A stretch of 64,000 nt of DNA from Eikenella exigua (GCF_008805035.1 NZ_CP038018.1:62001-126000), one strand, 5' to 3'. Numbered from the stretch's first letter, positions 44,673 through 53,566 are shown. Numbers and translations: made by a program. Notes: a model not told the origin generated them from the letters alone.

Positions 44673-45317
44673 ATGACTTTAGGTCTGGTTGGGCGAAAGG
44701 TGGGCATGACTCGCGTGTTTACTGAGCAAGGTGTTTCCGTGCCGGTAACCGTGTTGGAAATGTCTCCTAATCGCGTCACTCAAGTAAAATCCAAAGATAC
44801 CGACGGCTATTTTGCTGTTCAGGTTACCTTTGGTCAGAAGAAAGTCAATCGTGTAAACAAGGCGGAAGCCGGCCACTTTGCGAAAGCGGGTGTTGAGGCA
44901 GGTCGTGGTTTGCATGAGTTTGCTTTGACTGAAGAAAAATTGGCTGAATTGAAAGTGGGCGACGAAGTAACTGTTGCTATTTTTGAAGCTGGCCAGTTTG
45001 TGGATGTAACCGGCACCTCTAAAGGAAAGGGCTTTGCCGGTACTATCAAGCGCCATAACTTTGGTGCGCAACGTGCTTCTCACGGTAACTCCCGTTCTCA
45101 CCGTGTTCCTGGTTCTATCGGTATGAACCAAGATCCGGGTCGTGTGTTCCCGGGTAAACGTATGGCTGGTCAGTATGGTAATACCACTGCGACCGTGCAG
45201 CGTTTGGAAGTGGTTCGTGTGGATGCGGAACGCAATCTGCTGTTGGTTAAGGGTGCGGTTCCTGGTGCCGCCAATGGTGATGTGGTTGTTCGCCCCAGCA
45301 TGAAAGTAGGTGCGTAA
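44673..45317 (+). CDS. rplC: Ribosomal protein L3 (50S)
   Basis: 214 residues. L3 is an early-assembly 23S rRNA binding protein reaching towards the peptidyl transferase centre. It begins MTLGLVGRKVGMTRVFTEQG; the signature KGKGFAGTIKRHNFGAQRAS, with the Gln that can be methylated by PrmB (near QDPGRVFPGKRM), is intact. Here it is the first gene of the cluster; rpsJ is missing in front. AAGGAAGAATC precedes ATG. The stop overlaps the rplD start (TAATG). Confidence 0.97.
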   Translation: MTLGLVGRKVGMTRVFTEQGVSVPVTVLEMSPNRVTQVKSKDTDGYFAVQVTFGQKKVNRVNKAEAGHFAKAGVEAGRGLHEFALTEEKLAELKVGDEVTVAIFEAGQFVDVTGTSKGKGFAGTIKRHNFGAQRASHGNSRSHRVPGSIGMNQDPGRVFPGKRMAGQYGNTTATVQRLEVVRVDAERNLLLVKGAVPGAANGDVVVRPSMKVGA

Positions 45318-45937
45318 TGGAATTAAAAGTAATTGATGCTAAAGGCCAGGTTTCAGGTAGCCTTGCTGCTTCCGATGCGCTGTTTGCCCGTGAGTATAAC
45401 GAGGCATTGGTCCACCAGCTGGTTACTGCTTTTTTGGCAAATGCCCGTTCTGGTAACCGTGCACAGCTGACTCGTGCTGAAGTAAAACACTCCACCAAAA
45501 AGCCGTGGCGTCAGAAGGGCACAGGTCGTGCTCGTGCTGGTATGTCTTCCTCTCCGTTGTGGAGAGGGGGTGGTCGTGCGTTTCCAAACAAACCCGATGA
45601 AAACTTTACTCAGAAGGTTAATCGTAAGATGTACCGTGCCGGTATGGCGACTATTTTGTCCCAGTTGGTGCGTGATGAGCGCTTGTTTGTGATTGAAGAG
45701 CTGTCTGTTGCTACTCCTAAAACCAAAGCTTTTGCTGAGCAAGTGAAAAATTTGGGTATGGAGCAGGTTTTGTTTGTTACCAATCAGCTGGACGAAAACG
45801 TATATCTGTCTTCACGTAACCTGCCAAATGTGTTGGTTCTGGAAGCTCAGCAGATTGATCCGTACAGCTTGCTTCGCTATAAAAAAGTAGTGGTAACTAA
45901 GGAAGCGGTTGCACAACTTGAGGAGCAATGGGTATGA
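45317..45937 (+). CDS. rplD: Ribosomal protein L4 (50S)
   Basis: 206 residues. L4 binds 23S rRNA with an extended loop lining the exit tunnel (KKPWRQKGTGRARAGMSSSP, about residues 62-81) and in E. coli also represses the S10 operon. Whether it does so here is unknown. A DUS lies in the first codons (45349-45364). It overlaps rplC by one base and rplW by four. Confidence 0.97.
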   Translation: MELKVIDAKGQVSGSLAASDALFAREYNEALVHQLVTAFLANARSGNRAQLTRAEVKHSTKKPWRQKGTGRARAGMSSSPLWRGGGRAFPNKPDENFTQKVNRKMYRAGMATILSQLVRDERLFVIEELSVATPKTKAFAEQVKNLGMEQVLFVTNQLDENVYLSSRNLPNVLVLEAQQIDPYSLLRYKKVVVTKEAVAQLEEQWV

Positions 45938-46248
45938 ATCAACAACGTTTGATGAAAGTAATTTTGGCTCCTGTTGTTTCTGAAAAGAGCAATTTGTTGG
46001 CTGAGAAACGCAACCAGATGACTTTTAAAGTGTTGCCTGATGCAACCAAGGCAGAAGTTAAAGCTGCTGTTGAATTGTTGTTTGGTGTTCAGGTAGCCTC
46101 TGTGACTACAGTTGCAATCAAAGGGAAAGTAAAGCGTTTTGGTCGCACTCTGGGTCGCCGCAGTAATGTGAAGAAAGCTTATGTCAGCTTGGCTGCCGGA
46201 CAGGAGCTGGATTTGGAATCTGTTGCAGCAGCTGCAGATAAGGAATAA
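45934..46248 (+). CDS. rplW: Ribosomal protein L23 (50S)
   Basis: 104 residues. ATG 45934 overlaps the L4 stop (ATGA) and lies seven bases after AGGAG; ATG 45928 is too close to that site. L23 sits at the tunnel exit and docks trigger factor and SRP. The sequence LAPVVSEKSNLLAEKRNQMT and the C-terminal KGKVKRFGRTLGRRSNVKKA are typical. A DUS lies at 46089. Confidence 0.95.
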   Translation: MNQQRLMKVILAPVVSEKSNLLAEKRNQMTFKVLPDATKAEVKAAVELLFGVQVASVTTVAIKGKVKRFGRTLGRRSNVKKAYVSLAAGQELDLESVAAAADKE

Positions 46249-46253
46249 ATATT

Positions 46254-47087
46254 ATGGCTATTGTAAAAATGAAGCCGACTTCTGCAGGCCGCCGCGGCAT
46301 GGTTCGCGTGGTTGCAGAGGGTCTGCATAAGGGTGCTCCTTATGCGCCGCTGGTGGAGAAGAAAAACTCTATCGCTGGCCGCAACCATAACGGTCATATC
46401 ACTACTCGTCATAAAGGTGGTGGGCATAAACATCACTACCGCGTAGTAGATTTTAAACGCGATAAGGATAATATTCCTGCGAAAGTTGAGCGTATTGAGT
46501 ACGATCCGAACCGTACTGCTTTCATTGCGCTGCTTTGCTACGCTGATGGTGAGCGCCGTTATATTATTGCTCCTCGCGGTATCCAAGCGGGTGCCGTGTT
46601 GGTTTCTGGCGCAGAAGCTGCAATCAAAGTTGGTAATGCTTTGCCGATTCGTAATATTCCGGTTGGTACCACCATCCACTGTATCGAGATGAAACCTGGC
46701 AAAGGTGCTCAGATTGCTCGTTCAGCTGGTGCTTCCGCGGTTTTGCTGGCTAAAGAAGGTGTTTACGCTCAAGTTCGTCTGCGTTCAGGTGAGGTGCGTA
46801 AGATCCATATCGATTGCCGTGCCACTGTTGGCGAAGTTGGTAATGAAGAGCAAAGTCTGAAGAAAATTGGTAAAGCTGGTGCTAATCGCTGGCGTGGTAT
46901 TCGTCCGACCGTCCGCGGTGTGGTAATGAATCCTGTGGATCACCCACATGGTGGTGGTGAGGGTCGTACCGGTGAGGCTCGTGAGCCTGTCAGCCCATGG
47001 GGTACTCCGGCTAAGGGTTACCGAACTCGTAATAATAAGCGTACGGACAATATGATTGTTCGTCGCCGCTATTCAAATAAAGGTTAA
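46254..47087 (+). CDS. rplB: Ribosomal protein L2 (50S)
   Basis: 277 residues. L2 is a primary 23S rRNA binder needed for subunit joining and peptidyl transfer. The SH3-like and OB domains and the loop MNPVDHPHGGGEGRTG with the essential His are present. It starts five bases after rplW. Confidence 0.97.
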   Translation: MAIVKMKPTSAGRRGMVRVVAEGLHKGAPYAPLVEKKNSIAGRNHNGHITTRHKGGGHKHHYRVVDFKRDKDNIPAKVERIEYDPNRTAFIALLCYADGERRYIIAPRGIQAGAVLVSGAEAAIKVGNALPIRNIPVGTTIHCIEMKPGKGAQIARSAGASAVLLAKEGVYAQVRLRSGEVRKIHIDCRATVGEVGNEEQSLKKIGKAGANRWRGIRPTVRGVVMNPVDHPHGGGEGRTGEAREPVSPWGTPAKGYRTRNNKRTDNMIVRRRYSNKG

Positions 47088-47092
47088 TTGAT

Positions 47093-47368
47093 ATGGCTCG
47101 TTCATTGAAAAAAGGTCCATATGTCGATCTGCACCTACTGAAAAAGGTTGATGCTGCTCGCGCCGGTAATGATAAGCGTCCTATTAAAACATGGTCTCGC
47201 CGCTCAACAATTCTCCCCGATTTTATTGGGTTGACTATTGCGGTACATAATGGCCGCACTCATGTGCCTGTGTTTATTAGCGATAATATGGTTGGCCATA
47301 AGTTGGGTGAGTTTGCGCTTACTCGTACTTTTAAAGGACACTTGGCTGATAAAAAGGCTCAGAAATAA
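47093..47368 (+). CDS. rpsS: Ribosomal protein S19 (30S)
   Basis: 91 residues. S19 binds the 30S head with S13 near the A site. MARSLKKGPYVDLHLLKKVD and the signature FISDNMVGHKLGEFALTRTF are intact. Five bases after rplB. Confidence 0.97.
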   Translation: MARSLKKGPYVDLHLLKKVDAARAGNDKRPIKTWSRRSTILPDFIGLTIAVHNGRTHVPVFISDNMVGHKLGEFALTRTFKGHLADKKAQK

Positions 47369-47376
47369 GGTGAATT

Positions 47377-47706
47377 ATGAGAGTATCTGCACAACATAAA
47401 AATGCCCGTATTTCTGCTCAAAAAGCCCGGTTAGTTGCTGATTTAATTCGAGGCAAAGAGGTAGAGCAAGCTCTTAATATTTTGGCATTTAGCACAAAGA
47501 AAGGTGCTGAGCTGATTAAAAAGGTATTAGAGTCTGCTATCGCTAATGCTGAGCATAACGAAGGCGCTGACATTGATGAGCTTAAAGTTGTAACGATTTT
47601 TGTGGACAAGGGGCCGAGCTTAAAACGATTCCGTGCCCGGGCAAAAGGTCGTGGCAACCGTATTGAAAAACAAACGTGTCATATTAATGTGACAGTAGGA
47701 AACTAA
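47377..47706 (+). CDS. rplV: Ribosomal protein L22 (50S)
   Basis: 109 residues. L22 has a beta-hairpin in the exit tunnel; changes there give macrolide resistance in other bacteria. The hairpin region GPSLKRFRARAKGRGNRIEK is of normal length, so no resistance-type insertion is seen. Confidence 0.97.
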   Translation: MRVSAQHKNARISAQKARLVADLIRGKEVEQALNILAFSTKKGAELIKKVLESAIANAEHNEGADIDELKVVTIFVDKGPSLKRFRARAKGRGNRIEKQTCHINVTVGN

Positions 47707-47715
47707 GGAAAAGCT

Positions 47716-48411
47716 ATGGGACAAAAAATTCATCCAACTGGCTTTCGCCTAGCTGTAAATAAAGACTGGTCATCTAAGTGGTTTGCTAAGAGCACAGAAT
47801 TTGCTGCTGTATTGAAGCAGGATATCGATGTGCGTGATTATTTGCATAAGCGCTTAGCTAATGCTTCAGTAGGCCGCGTAGTGATTGAGCGTCCGGCTAA
47901 ATCTGCTCGCATCACCATTCATACTGCACGCCCTGGTGTCGTGATTGGTAAAAAGGGCGAGGATATTGAGGTATTGAAGCAAGATTTGCACCAATTGCTT
48001 GGTGTTCCTGTTCATGTGAATATCGAAGAAATTCGTAAACCTGAATTGGATGCGCAAGTTATTGCTGATGGTATCGCTCAGCAGTTGGAAAAACGTGTAC
48101 AGTTCCGTCGCGCAATGAAGCGCGCTATGCAAAATGCTATGCGTGCTGGAGCTAAAGGTATCAAAATTATGACTTCAGGGCGTCTGAATGGCGCGGATAT
48201 CGCTCGTAGCGAGTGGTATCGTGAGGGTCGTGTGCCGTTGCATACTTTGCGAGCAGCTGTTGAATATGCCACTAGCGAGGCTCATACCACCTATGGTGTT
48301 ATAGGCCTGAAAGTATGGGTTTATAAGGGCGAGACTGGGCAGTTGTTGGAAAATACCAACACTGAGAATAAGCGTAGAAAAGGAGGTGGCCGCCATGCTA
48401 CAGCCGGTTAG
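47716..48411 (+). CDS. rpsC: Ribosomal protein S3 (30S)
   Basis: 231 residues. S3 lies at the mRNA entry site and has helicase function with S4 and S5. The KH domain (VVIGKKGEDIEVLKQDLHQL) and C-terminal domain are complete. The end overlaps rplP by 17 bases. Confidence 0.97.
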   Translation: MGQKIHPTGFRLAVNKDWSSKWFAKSTEFAAVLKQDIDVRDYLHKRLANASVGRVVIERPAKSARITIHTARPGVVIGKKGEDIEVLKQDLHQLLGVPVHVNIEEIRKPELDAQVIADGIAQQLEKRVQFRRAMKRAMQNAMRAGAKGIKIMTSGRLNGADIARSEWYREGRVPLHTLRAAVEYATSEAHTTYGVIGLKVWVYKGETGQLLENTNTENKRRKGGGRHATAG

Positions 48412-48811
48412 AATGAAATATCGCAAGCAGCATAAAGGTCGCAATACTGGTGTCGCTACTAATGGATATGATGTCAGCTTTGGTAATTTTGGTTTGAAGG
48501 CAATTGGTCGTGGCAGATTAACGGCTCGACAGATTGAAGCGGCTCGACGTGCTATGACTCGTCATATTAAGCGTGGTGGGCGTATTTGGATTCGTGTGTT
48601 TCCAGATAAACCTATTACTGAAAAACCAATCCAAGTACGTATGGGTGGCGGTAAAGGCTCTGTAGAGTATTATGTCGCTGAAATCAAGCCTGGCAAAGTG
48701 CTCTATGAAATGGATGGAGTATCAGAATCCTTGGCTAGAGAGGCGTTTGCTTTAGCGGCTGCAAAATTGCCTATACGTACAACATTTGTGTCCAGGCAGG
48801 TAGGTAAATGA
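48395..48811 (+). CDS. rplP: Ribosomal protein L16 (50S)
   Basis: 138 residues from ATG 48395 (MLQPVRMKYRKQHKGRNTG), with AGGAGGTGGCCGCC upstream; an in-frame start 9 bases earlier is not ATG. L16 organises the A site of the peptidyl transferase centre. The Arg of the YcfD-type motif RMGGGKGSVEYYVA is present. Confidence 0.96.
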   Translation: MLQPVRMKYRKQHKGRNTGVATNGYDVSFGNFGLKAIGRGRLTARQIEAARRAMTRHIKRGGRIWIRVFPDKPITEKPIQVRMGGGKGSVEYYVAEIKPGKVLYEMDGVSESLAREAFALAAAKLPIRTTFVSRQVGK

Positions 48812-49008
48812 TGAAAATGATTGATTTAAAAGAAAAATCATTGGAGCAGCTGGAGGCTGATCTGGTTGGTTTGTTAAAGACGCAATTTAGTTTGCGTATG
48901 CAACATGCTACTGGCCAGCTAAGCAAGAATAGTGAGCTGAAGCGCGTTCGTCGTGATATTGCTCGCGTAAAAACCAAGTTAGCTGAGAAAGGGGTTGGCA
49001 ATGAGTGA
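48808..49008 (+). CDS. rpmC: Ribosomal protein L29 (50S)
   Basis: 66 residues (64-66 depending on which of three ATG is used). The first ATG overlaps the L16 stop and is taken. L29 is a two-helix protein beside the tunnel exit. The sequence SLEQLEADLVGLLKTQFSLR matches neisserial L29. Confidence 0.93.
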   Translation: MMKMIDLKEKSLEQLEADLVGLLKTQFSLRMQHATGQLSKNSELKRVRRDIARVKTKLAEKGVGNE

Positions 49009-49264
49009 TGCCAAAATTATTCGAACTTTGCAAGGTAGGGTGATCAGCGACAAGATGGATAAAACAGTAACCGTCTTGATTGAGCGCAGAGTAAAACACC
49101 CCTTGTATGGTAAGATTATCCAGCGATCCACTAAAATTTACGCTCACGATGAGCGAAATGAGTGCAAAGTGGGTGATGTGGTGGTAATTGCTGAGGGTCG
49201 CCCTTTGTCCAAGACAAAGTCATGGGTTGTCCAAAGCCTGCTTGAGAAGTCTCAAGAAATTTAG
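49001..49264 (+). CDS. rpsQ: Ribosomal protein S17 (30S)
   Basis: 87 residues from ATG 49001, overlapping the rpmC end by eight bases. S17 is an OB-fold primary 16S rRNA binder. MSDAKIIRTLQGRVISDKMD and YAHDERNECKVGDVV are typical. It closes the S10-like part of the cluster; a promoter follows. Confidence 0.95.
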   Translation: MSDAKIIRTLQGRVISDKMDKTVTVLIERRVKHPLYGKIIQRSTKIYAHDERNECKVGDVVVIAEGRPLSKTKSWVVQSLLEKSQEI

Positions 49265-49454
49265 TTGTAATTTTGGTATTTTTGTAGGCGAGGTCTTGCA
49301 GTAGGAAAGAAAAAGCTGTAAACTCCTCGCCTTTCTAGCTTCTAGTTTCCTAGGAGTTTCTCCCTGTCGGGGCCAAAACTGATCTATTTTGGTAGATGCT
49401 GGTCATCTATTTGAGACTAATGATAGGTTAAGTTGGTTTTAAAAAGGTAATGAC
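49265..49454 (+). promoter_or_regulatory. Internal promoter and leader before rplN
   Basis: TTGCAG (49296-49301) and TAAACT (49319-49324) are 17 bp apart, a strong sigma-70 promoter. About 120 nt of leader follow, with GAGTTTCTCCCTGTCGGGGC and other potential stems. It is the largest gap in the cluster and marks the start of the spc-type unit. Confidence 0.65.
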
Positions 49455-49823
49455 ATGATTCAGATGCAGACTATTTTGGATGTGGCTGATAACTCTGGTG
49501 CTCGTCGCGTTATGTGCATTAAGGTGCTTGGCGGTTCTAAGCGCCGTTATGCAAGCGTTGGTGATGTTATTAAGGTATCGGTTAAGGATGCGGCTCCACG
49601 TGGCCGAGTGAAAAAAGGTGATGTATATAATGCTGTTGTTGTTCGTACAGCTAAAGGCATTCGTCGTGCAGATGGTGCGTTAATTAAATTTGATAATAAT
49701 GCTGCTGTACTGCTGAATACTAAGCTTGAGCCTATGGGCACGCGCATTTTTGGGCCGGTAACGCGTGAATTGCGTACTGAGCGGTTTATGAAGATTGTTT
49801 CGTTGGCTCCTGAAGTGATCTGA
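49455..49823 (+). CDS. rplN: Ribosomal protein L14 (50S)
   Basis: 122 residues. L14 lies at the subunit interface and is the docking site of RsfS. MIQMQTILDVADNSGARRVM and GTRIFGPVTRELR are typical. First gene after the internal promoter. From here codons are strikingly richer in A/T third positions than outside the cluster. Confidence 0.97.
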   Translation: MIQMQTILDVADNSGARRVMCIKVLGGSKRRYASVGDVIKVSVKDAAPRGRVKKGDVYNAVVVRTAKGIRRADGALIKFDNNAAVLLNTKLEPMGTRIFGPVTRELRTERFMKIVSLAPEVI

Positions 49824-49834
49824 GAGATAAGATT

Positions 49835-50155
49835 ATGAGTAAAATTATTAAGGGCGATCATGTTGTTGTTATCTCGGGTAGAGATAAAGGTAAGCAGGGG
49901 CAAGTTACCCGTTTGTTAGGTGATAAGGTGGTTGTTGAGGGAGTGAATCTTGTTAGGAGGCACCAAAAGCCTAATCCTATGCGTAATATTGAGGGTGGTG
50001 TGGTTGTTAAAAATATGCCTATTCACATTTCAAACGTCGCTATTTATAACAAAGAGACGCAGAAAGCGGATCGAGTTGGTATTAAGTTGATTGATGAGAA
50101 TGGCAAGGTTAGACGTGTGAGAGTGTTTAAGTCTAATGGTGCTGAGTTGGCTTAA
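49835..50155 (+). CDS. rplX: Ribosomal protein L24 (50S)
   Basis: 106 residues. L24 starts 50S assembly. The KOW motif KIIKGDHVVVISGRDKGKQG is at the N-terminus. Eleven bases after rplN. Confidence 0.96.
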   Translation: MSKIIKGDHVVVISGRDKGKQGQVTRLLGDKVVVEGVNLVRRHQKPNPMRNIEGGVVVKNMPIHISNVAIYNKETQKADRVGIKLIDENGKVRRVRVFKSNGAELA

Positions 50156-50177
50156 GTTGAGCTAAGGAAATTTAGGT

Positions 50178-50717
50178 ATGGCACGGTTGAGAGAGTTTTA
50201 TATTGAGACGGTTGTTCCTGCGTTGATGTCGCAGTTTGGGTATAAGTCCATCATGGAGGTTCCTCGTATTGAAAAAATAACATTAAATATGGGGGTTGGT
50301 GAGGCAGTTGCTGATAAAAAAGTGATGGAGCATGCTGTTAGCGATTTGGAAAAAATTGCTGGGCAGAAGCCTGTTGTTACTTTGGCTAGAAAATCAATTG
50401 CTGGGTTTAAGATCCGTGATGACTATCCGGTTGGTTGCAAGGTTACTCTTCGTAAGGAGAGGATGTTTGAATTTTTGGATAGATTAATTTCTGTAGCTTT
50501 GCCGCGTGTTAGAGACTTTCGAGGGGTGAATAGTAAATCTTTTGATGGTCAAGGTAATTATAATATGGGTGTTCGTGAGCAGATTATTTTCCCTGAGATT
50601 GAGTACGATAAAATTGATACACTTCGTGGGTTAAATATCACGATTACTACTACTGCGAAAACGGATGAAGAGGCAAGAGCATTGCTTTCGCTTTTTAAAT
50701 TTCCATTTAAGGGATAA
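50178..50717 (+). CDS. rplE: Ribosomal protein L5 (50S)
   Basis: 179 residues. L5 binds 5S rRNA and contacts S13 in the 30S head. KITLNMGVGEAVADKKVMEH and NMGVREQIIFPEIEYDKIDT are typical. Confidence 0.97.
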   Translation: MARLREFYIETVVPALMSQFGYKSIMEVPRIEKITLNMGVGEAVADKKVMEHAVSDLEKIAGQKPVVTLARKSIAGFKIRDDYPVGCKVTLRKERMFEFLDRLISVALPRVRDFRGVNSKSFDGQGNYNMGVREQIIFPEIEYDKIDTLRGLNITITTTAKTDEEARALLSLFKFPFKG

Positions 50718-50719
50718 TC

Positions 50720-51025
50720 ATGGCAAAAAAAGCTCTTATTAATCGAGAAGCTAAACGCGTTGCGCTTGCAAAAAAGTATGCTGCAAAGAGGGCTGCAATT
50801 TTTGCAGTAATTAATGATGCTGGGGTAAGTGATAAAGAGCGATTTGAGGCTCGTTTAAAGCTTCAAGCTATTCCTCGAAATGCATCACCTATTCGTCAAA
50901 GAAGACGCTGTGCTTTAACGGGTCGACCACGTGGCACCTTCCGTAAGTTTGGCTTAGGGCGTACTAAGATTCGCGAGATTGCGATGCGTGGTGAGATTCC
51001 TGGTGTTATTAAGGCCAGCTGGTAA
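50720..51025 (+). CDS. rpsN: Ribosomal protein S14 (30S), zinc-free type
   Basis: 101 residues. The long, C-minus form without the zinc CxxC...CxxC motif; only one Cys in RRRCALTGRPRGTFRKFGLG. S14 completes the 30S head. Two bases after rplE. Confidence 0.97.
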   Translation: MAKKALINREAKRVALAKKYAAKRAAIFAVINDAGVSDKERFEARLKLQAIPRNASPIRQRRRCALTGRPRGTFRKFGLGRTKIREIAMRGEIPGVIKASW

Positions 51026-51043
51026 ATTTAAGGATAAATAGTA

Positions 51044-51436
51044 ATGAGTATGCATGATCCTATTTCTGATATGCTGACTCGCATTCGTAATGCGCAGCGT
51101 GCAAATAAAGCTTCCGTTGCTATGCCTTCTTCTAAGGTGAAATGTGCAATTGCTAAAGTTCTGCAGGAGGAAGGGTATATTGATAGCTTTTCGGTATCTT
51201 CAGGTGTGAAGCCCATTTTGGAAATTCAGTTGAAATATTACCTAGGAAAGCCGGTAATTGAGCAAATTAAGAGAGTTTCTCGTCCCGGCTTAAGAGTATA
51301 TAAGGGTGCAGATTCAATTCCGCGAGTTATGAATGGGTTGGGTATTGCTATCGTTAGTACATCCAAGGGTGTGATGACTGGGCATAAGGCTCTTGCCGCA
51401 GGTGTGGGTGGCGAGTTGTTGTGCGTTGTGGCTTAA
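51044..51436 (+). CDS. rpsH: Ribosomal protein S8 (30S)
   Basis: 130 residues. S8 organises the central domain of 16S rRNA and in E. coli represses the spc operon. The C-terminal signature GIAIVSTSKGVMTGHKALAA is intact. MSMHDPISDMLTRIRNAQRA follows AAGGATAAATAGTA. Confidence 0.97.
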   Translation: MSMHDPISDMLTRIRNAQRANKASVAMPSSKVKCAIAKVLQEEGYIDSFSVSSGVKPILEIQLKYYLGKPVIEQIKRVSRPGLRVYKGADSIPRVMNGLGIAIVSTSKGVMTGHKALAAGVGGELLCVVA

Positions 51437-51469
51437 CTTTAAGTAGCCAATTAAGGAGCTTTATTTAAA

Positions 51470-52003
51470 ATGTCTCGTATAGCAAAAAATCCAGTACATG
51501 TCCCTGCTGGTCTTGATGTTGAGCTTGGGGCTGGTGAGTTAGTAATAAAGAATAAGAATGACAAGTTGAGTGTTGCGGTGCCAAGTAGCATCTCAGTTCA
51601 GTTTGCTGATGGGCAGTTAGTATTTTCTGCTGTTACTGATACTAAAGAAGCAGATACAATGTCAGGTACTATTCGGGCGATTGCAGCTAACATGGTTAAA
51701 GGGTTGGCTGAAGGATTTGAGAAAAGGTTACAGTTGGTTGGTGTGGGGTATCGTGCACAGGCCCAGGGCTCTACCTTAAATCTTTCTTTGGGATTCTCGC
51801 ATCCTGTTGTTTATGATATGCCAGCAGGTGTGTCTGTTCAGACGCCGTCTCCCACGGAGATAGCGCTGAAGGGCGCCAATAAGCAAATTGTAGGGCAGGT
51901 AGCAGCTGAAATTCGTGGTTTTCGACCTCCTGAGCCTTATAAAGGTAAGGGTGTACGCTATTTGGACGAAGTGGTAGTTTTGAAAGAAGCAAAGAAAAAA
52001 TAG
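51470..52003 (+). CDS. rplF: Ribosomal protein L6 (50S)
   Basis: 177 residues. Two related domains; L6 supports the sarcin-ricin loop region and factor binding. PEPYKGKGVRYLDEVVVLKE closes the protein as in other bacteria. Confidence 0.97.
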   Translation: MSRIAKNPVHVPAGLDVELGAGELVIKNKNDKLSVAVPSSISVQFADGQLVFSAVTDTKEADTMSGTIRAIAANMVKGLAEGFEKRLQLVGVGYRAQAQGSTLNLSLGFSHPVVYDMPAGVSVQTPSPTEIALKGANKQIVGQVAAEIRGFRPPEPYKGKGVRYLDEVVVLKEAKKK

Positions 52004-52019
52004 CTAAGGAATTGCATTC

Positions 52020-52373
52020 ATGGATAAGTATACTAGAAGAGCTCGTCGCGCGCATAAAGCGCGTGCGCGCATAAAGCAACTTGGAGAGATTAGGTTGTGC
52101 GTATTTCGAAGTAATAACCATATTTACGCACAAATAATTGATGCGAGTGGTGGTATTGTTTTGTCTCAGGCTTCCACAGTAGAGTCAGAGGTAAGAAAAA
52201 GCTTAGACTCATGCAGTAATGTTCAAGCTGCATCTTTAGTGGGTAAAAGAATTGCGGAAAAAGCTAAAGCATTAGGTATTGAAAGAGTTGCTTTTGATAG
52301 ATCTGGTTTTCAGTATCATGGGCGTGTCAAAGCATTGGCAGAGGCCGCTCGTGAAAATGGCCTGAATTTCTAG
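52020..52373 (+). CDS. rplR: Ribosomal protein L18 (50S)
   Basis: 117 residues. 5S rRNA binder. The N-terminus is very basic (RRARRAHKARARIKQLGEIR) and the C-terminal FDRSGFQYHGRVKALAEAAR is typical. Confidence 0.97.
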   Translation: MDKYTRRARRAHKARARIKQLGEIRLCVFRSNNHIYAQIIDASGGIVLSQASTVESEVRKSLDSCSNVQAASLVGKRIAEKAKALGIERVAFDRSGFQYHGRVKALAEAARENGLNF

Positions 52374-52403
52374 GATAATAGTTACAGATTTGAGGATCAG
52401 ATA

Positions 52404-52910
52404 ATGGCAAAGCAAGATATTGAAGAACGTAATGATGGCTTGATTGAAAAAATGGTTGCCGTTAATCGTGTCACCAAGGTGGTTAAGGGTGGTCGAATCA
52501 TGGCGTTTTCAGCACTGACAGTGGTTGGTGATGGTGATGGCCGTATCGGAATGGGTAAGGGTAAATCTAAAGAAGTACCTGCTGCGGTTCAGAAAGCTAT
52601 GGATCAGGCTAGACGTTCAATGATTAAGGTATCATTGAATAATGGAACTATTCACCACGAGGTGGTTGGTAAACATGGTGCTACAAAGGTGTTTATGCAG
52701 CCTGCAAAAGAAGGTAGTGGTGTAAAAGCCGGTGGCCCAATGCGACTAATTTTTGAAGCAATGGGGGTTCATAATATTTCTGCAAAAGTACATGGTTCTA
52801 CTAATCCATATAATATCGTTCGAGCCACTTTAGACGGTTTGGTAAAATTATATACCCCGAGTGAGGTGGCAGCTAAACGCGGTATGTCTGTGGAAGAGTT
52901 AGGGGTTTAA
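52404..52910 (+). CDS. rpsE: Ribosomal protein S5 (30S)
   Basis: 168 residues. S5 governs decoding accuracy and mRNA entry. The N-terminal dsRBD-like domain has VNRVTKVVKGGRIMAFSALT; the loop around it is the site of spectinomycin resistance changes elsewhere and looks normal here. One base before rpmD. Confidence 0.97.
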   Translation: MAKQDIEERNDGLIEKMVAVNRVTKVVKGGRIMAFSALTVVGDGDGRIGMGKGKSKEVPAAVQKAMDQARRSMIKVSLNNGTIHHEVVGKHGATKVFMQPAKEGSGVKAGGPMRLIFEAMGVHNISAKVHGSTNPYNIVRATLDGLVKLYTPSEVAAKRGMSVEELGV

Positions 52911-52911
52911 G

Positions 52912-53097
52912 ATGAGTACGCAAAAGACAATTATTGTAACGCTTACTAAGAGTTTGATTGGTACGGTTAAATCTCATCGGCAGTGTGTCCAGGGCTTGGG
53001 TTTGCGCCATCGGCATCATTCAGTTGAAGTGTTAGATACTCCTGAAAATCGTGGAATGATTAATAAAGTAAGGTATCTCTTGAAGGTTGGGGGCTAA
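52912..53097 (+). CDS. rpmD: Ribosomal protein L30 (50S)
   Basis: 61 residues. TKSLIGTVKSHRQCVQGLGL and RHHSVEVLDTPENRGMINKV are typical. Absent in some bacteria, present here. Confidence 0.95.
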   Translation: MSTQKTIIVTLTKSLIGTVKSHRQCVQGLGLRHRHHSVEVLDTPENRGMINKVRYLLKVGG

Positions 53098-53103
53098 TTA
53101 TTT

Positions 53104-53544
53104 ATGTTTTTGAATACAATTCAACCATCTGCAGGCTCTATCCATGTTAAGCGTCGTGTTGGACGTGGTATTGGTAGTGGTCTTGGCAAAACGTGTGGTC
53201 GTGGACATAAAGGGCAAAAAAGCCGTGCTGGTGGATTTCATAAGGTTGGTTTTGAAGGCGGGCAGATGCCTCTTCAACGCCGCCTTCCCAAGAGGGGTTT
53301 TAAGCCAATCTCTTCTTTGAAAGCAGCAGTTATTACTTTGTCTGACTTGAATAAAGTAAATGGTAAAGAGGTTGATATCCTAACATTAAAACAAAACGGC
53401 TTATTAAACTCTGAGGTGAGCGCGGTTAAAGTGGTTGCTACTGGGTCTATTGCTAAAGTACTTACTGTTCGTGGCGACGTTAAGGTTACCAAAGGTGCTC
53501 AGGCAGCTATTGAGGCTGTTGGTGGGGTTGTAGAGTTGTCTTGA
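53104..53544 (+). CDS. rplO: Ribosomal protein L15 (50S)
   Basis: 146 residues. Late-assembly protein with a long basic N-terminal extension: RRVGRGIGSGLGKTCGRGHK. Cys in KTCGRG is unusual; most relatives have Gly there. FEGGQMPLQRRLPKRGFKPI is intact. Confidence 0.96.
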   Translation: MFLNTIQPSAGSIHVKRRVGRGIGSGLGKTCGRGHKGQKSRAGGFHKVGFEGGQMPLQRRLPKRGFKPISSLKAAVITLSDLNKVNGKEVDILTLKQNGLLNSEVSAVKVVATGSIAKVLTVRGDVKVTKGAQAAIEAVGGVVELS

Positions 53545-53566
53545 TATTTGTTGAAAATACCGAGAG

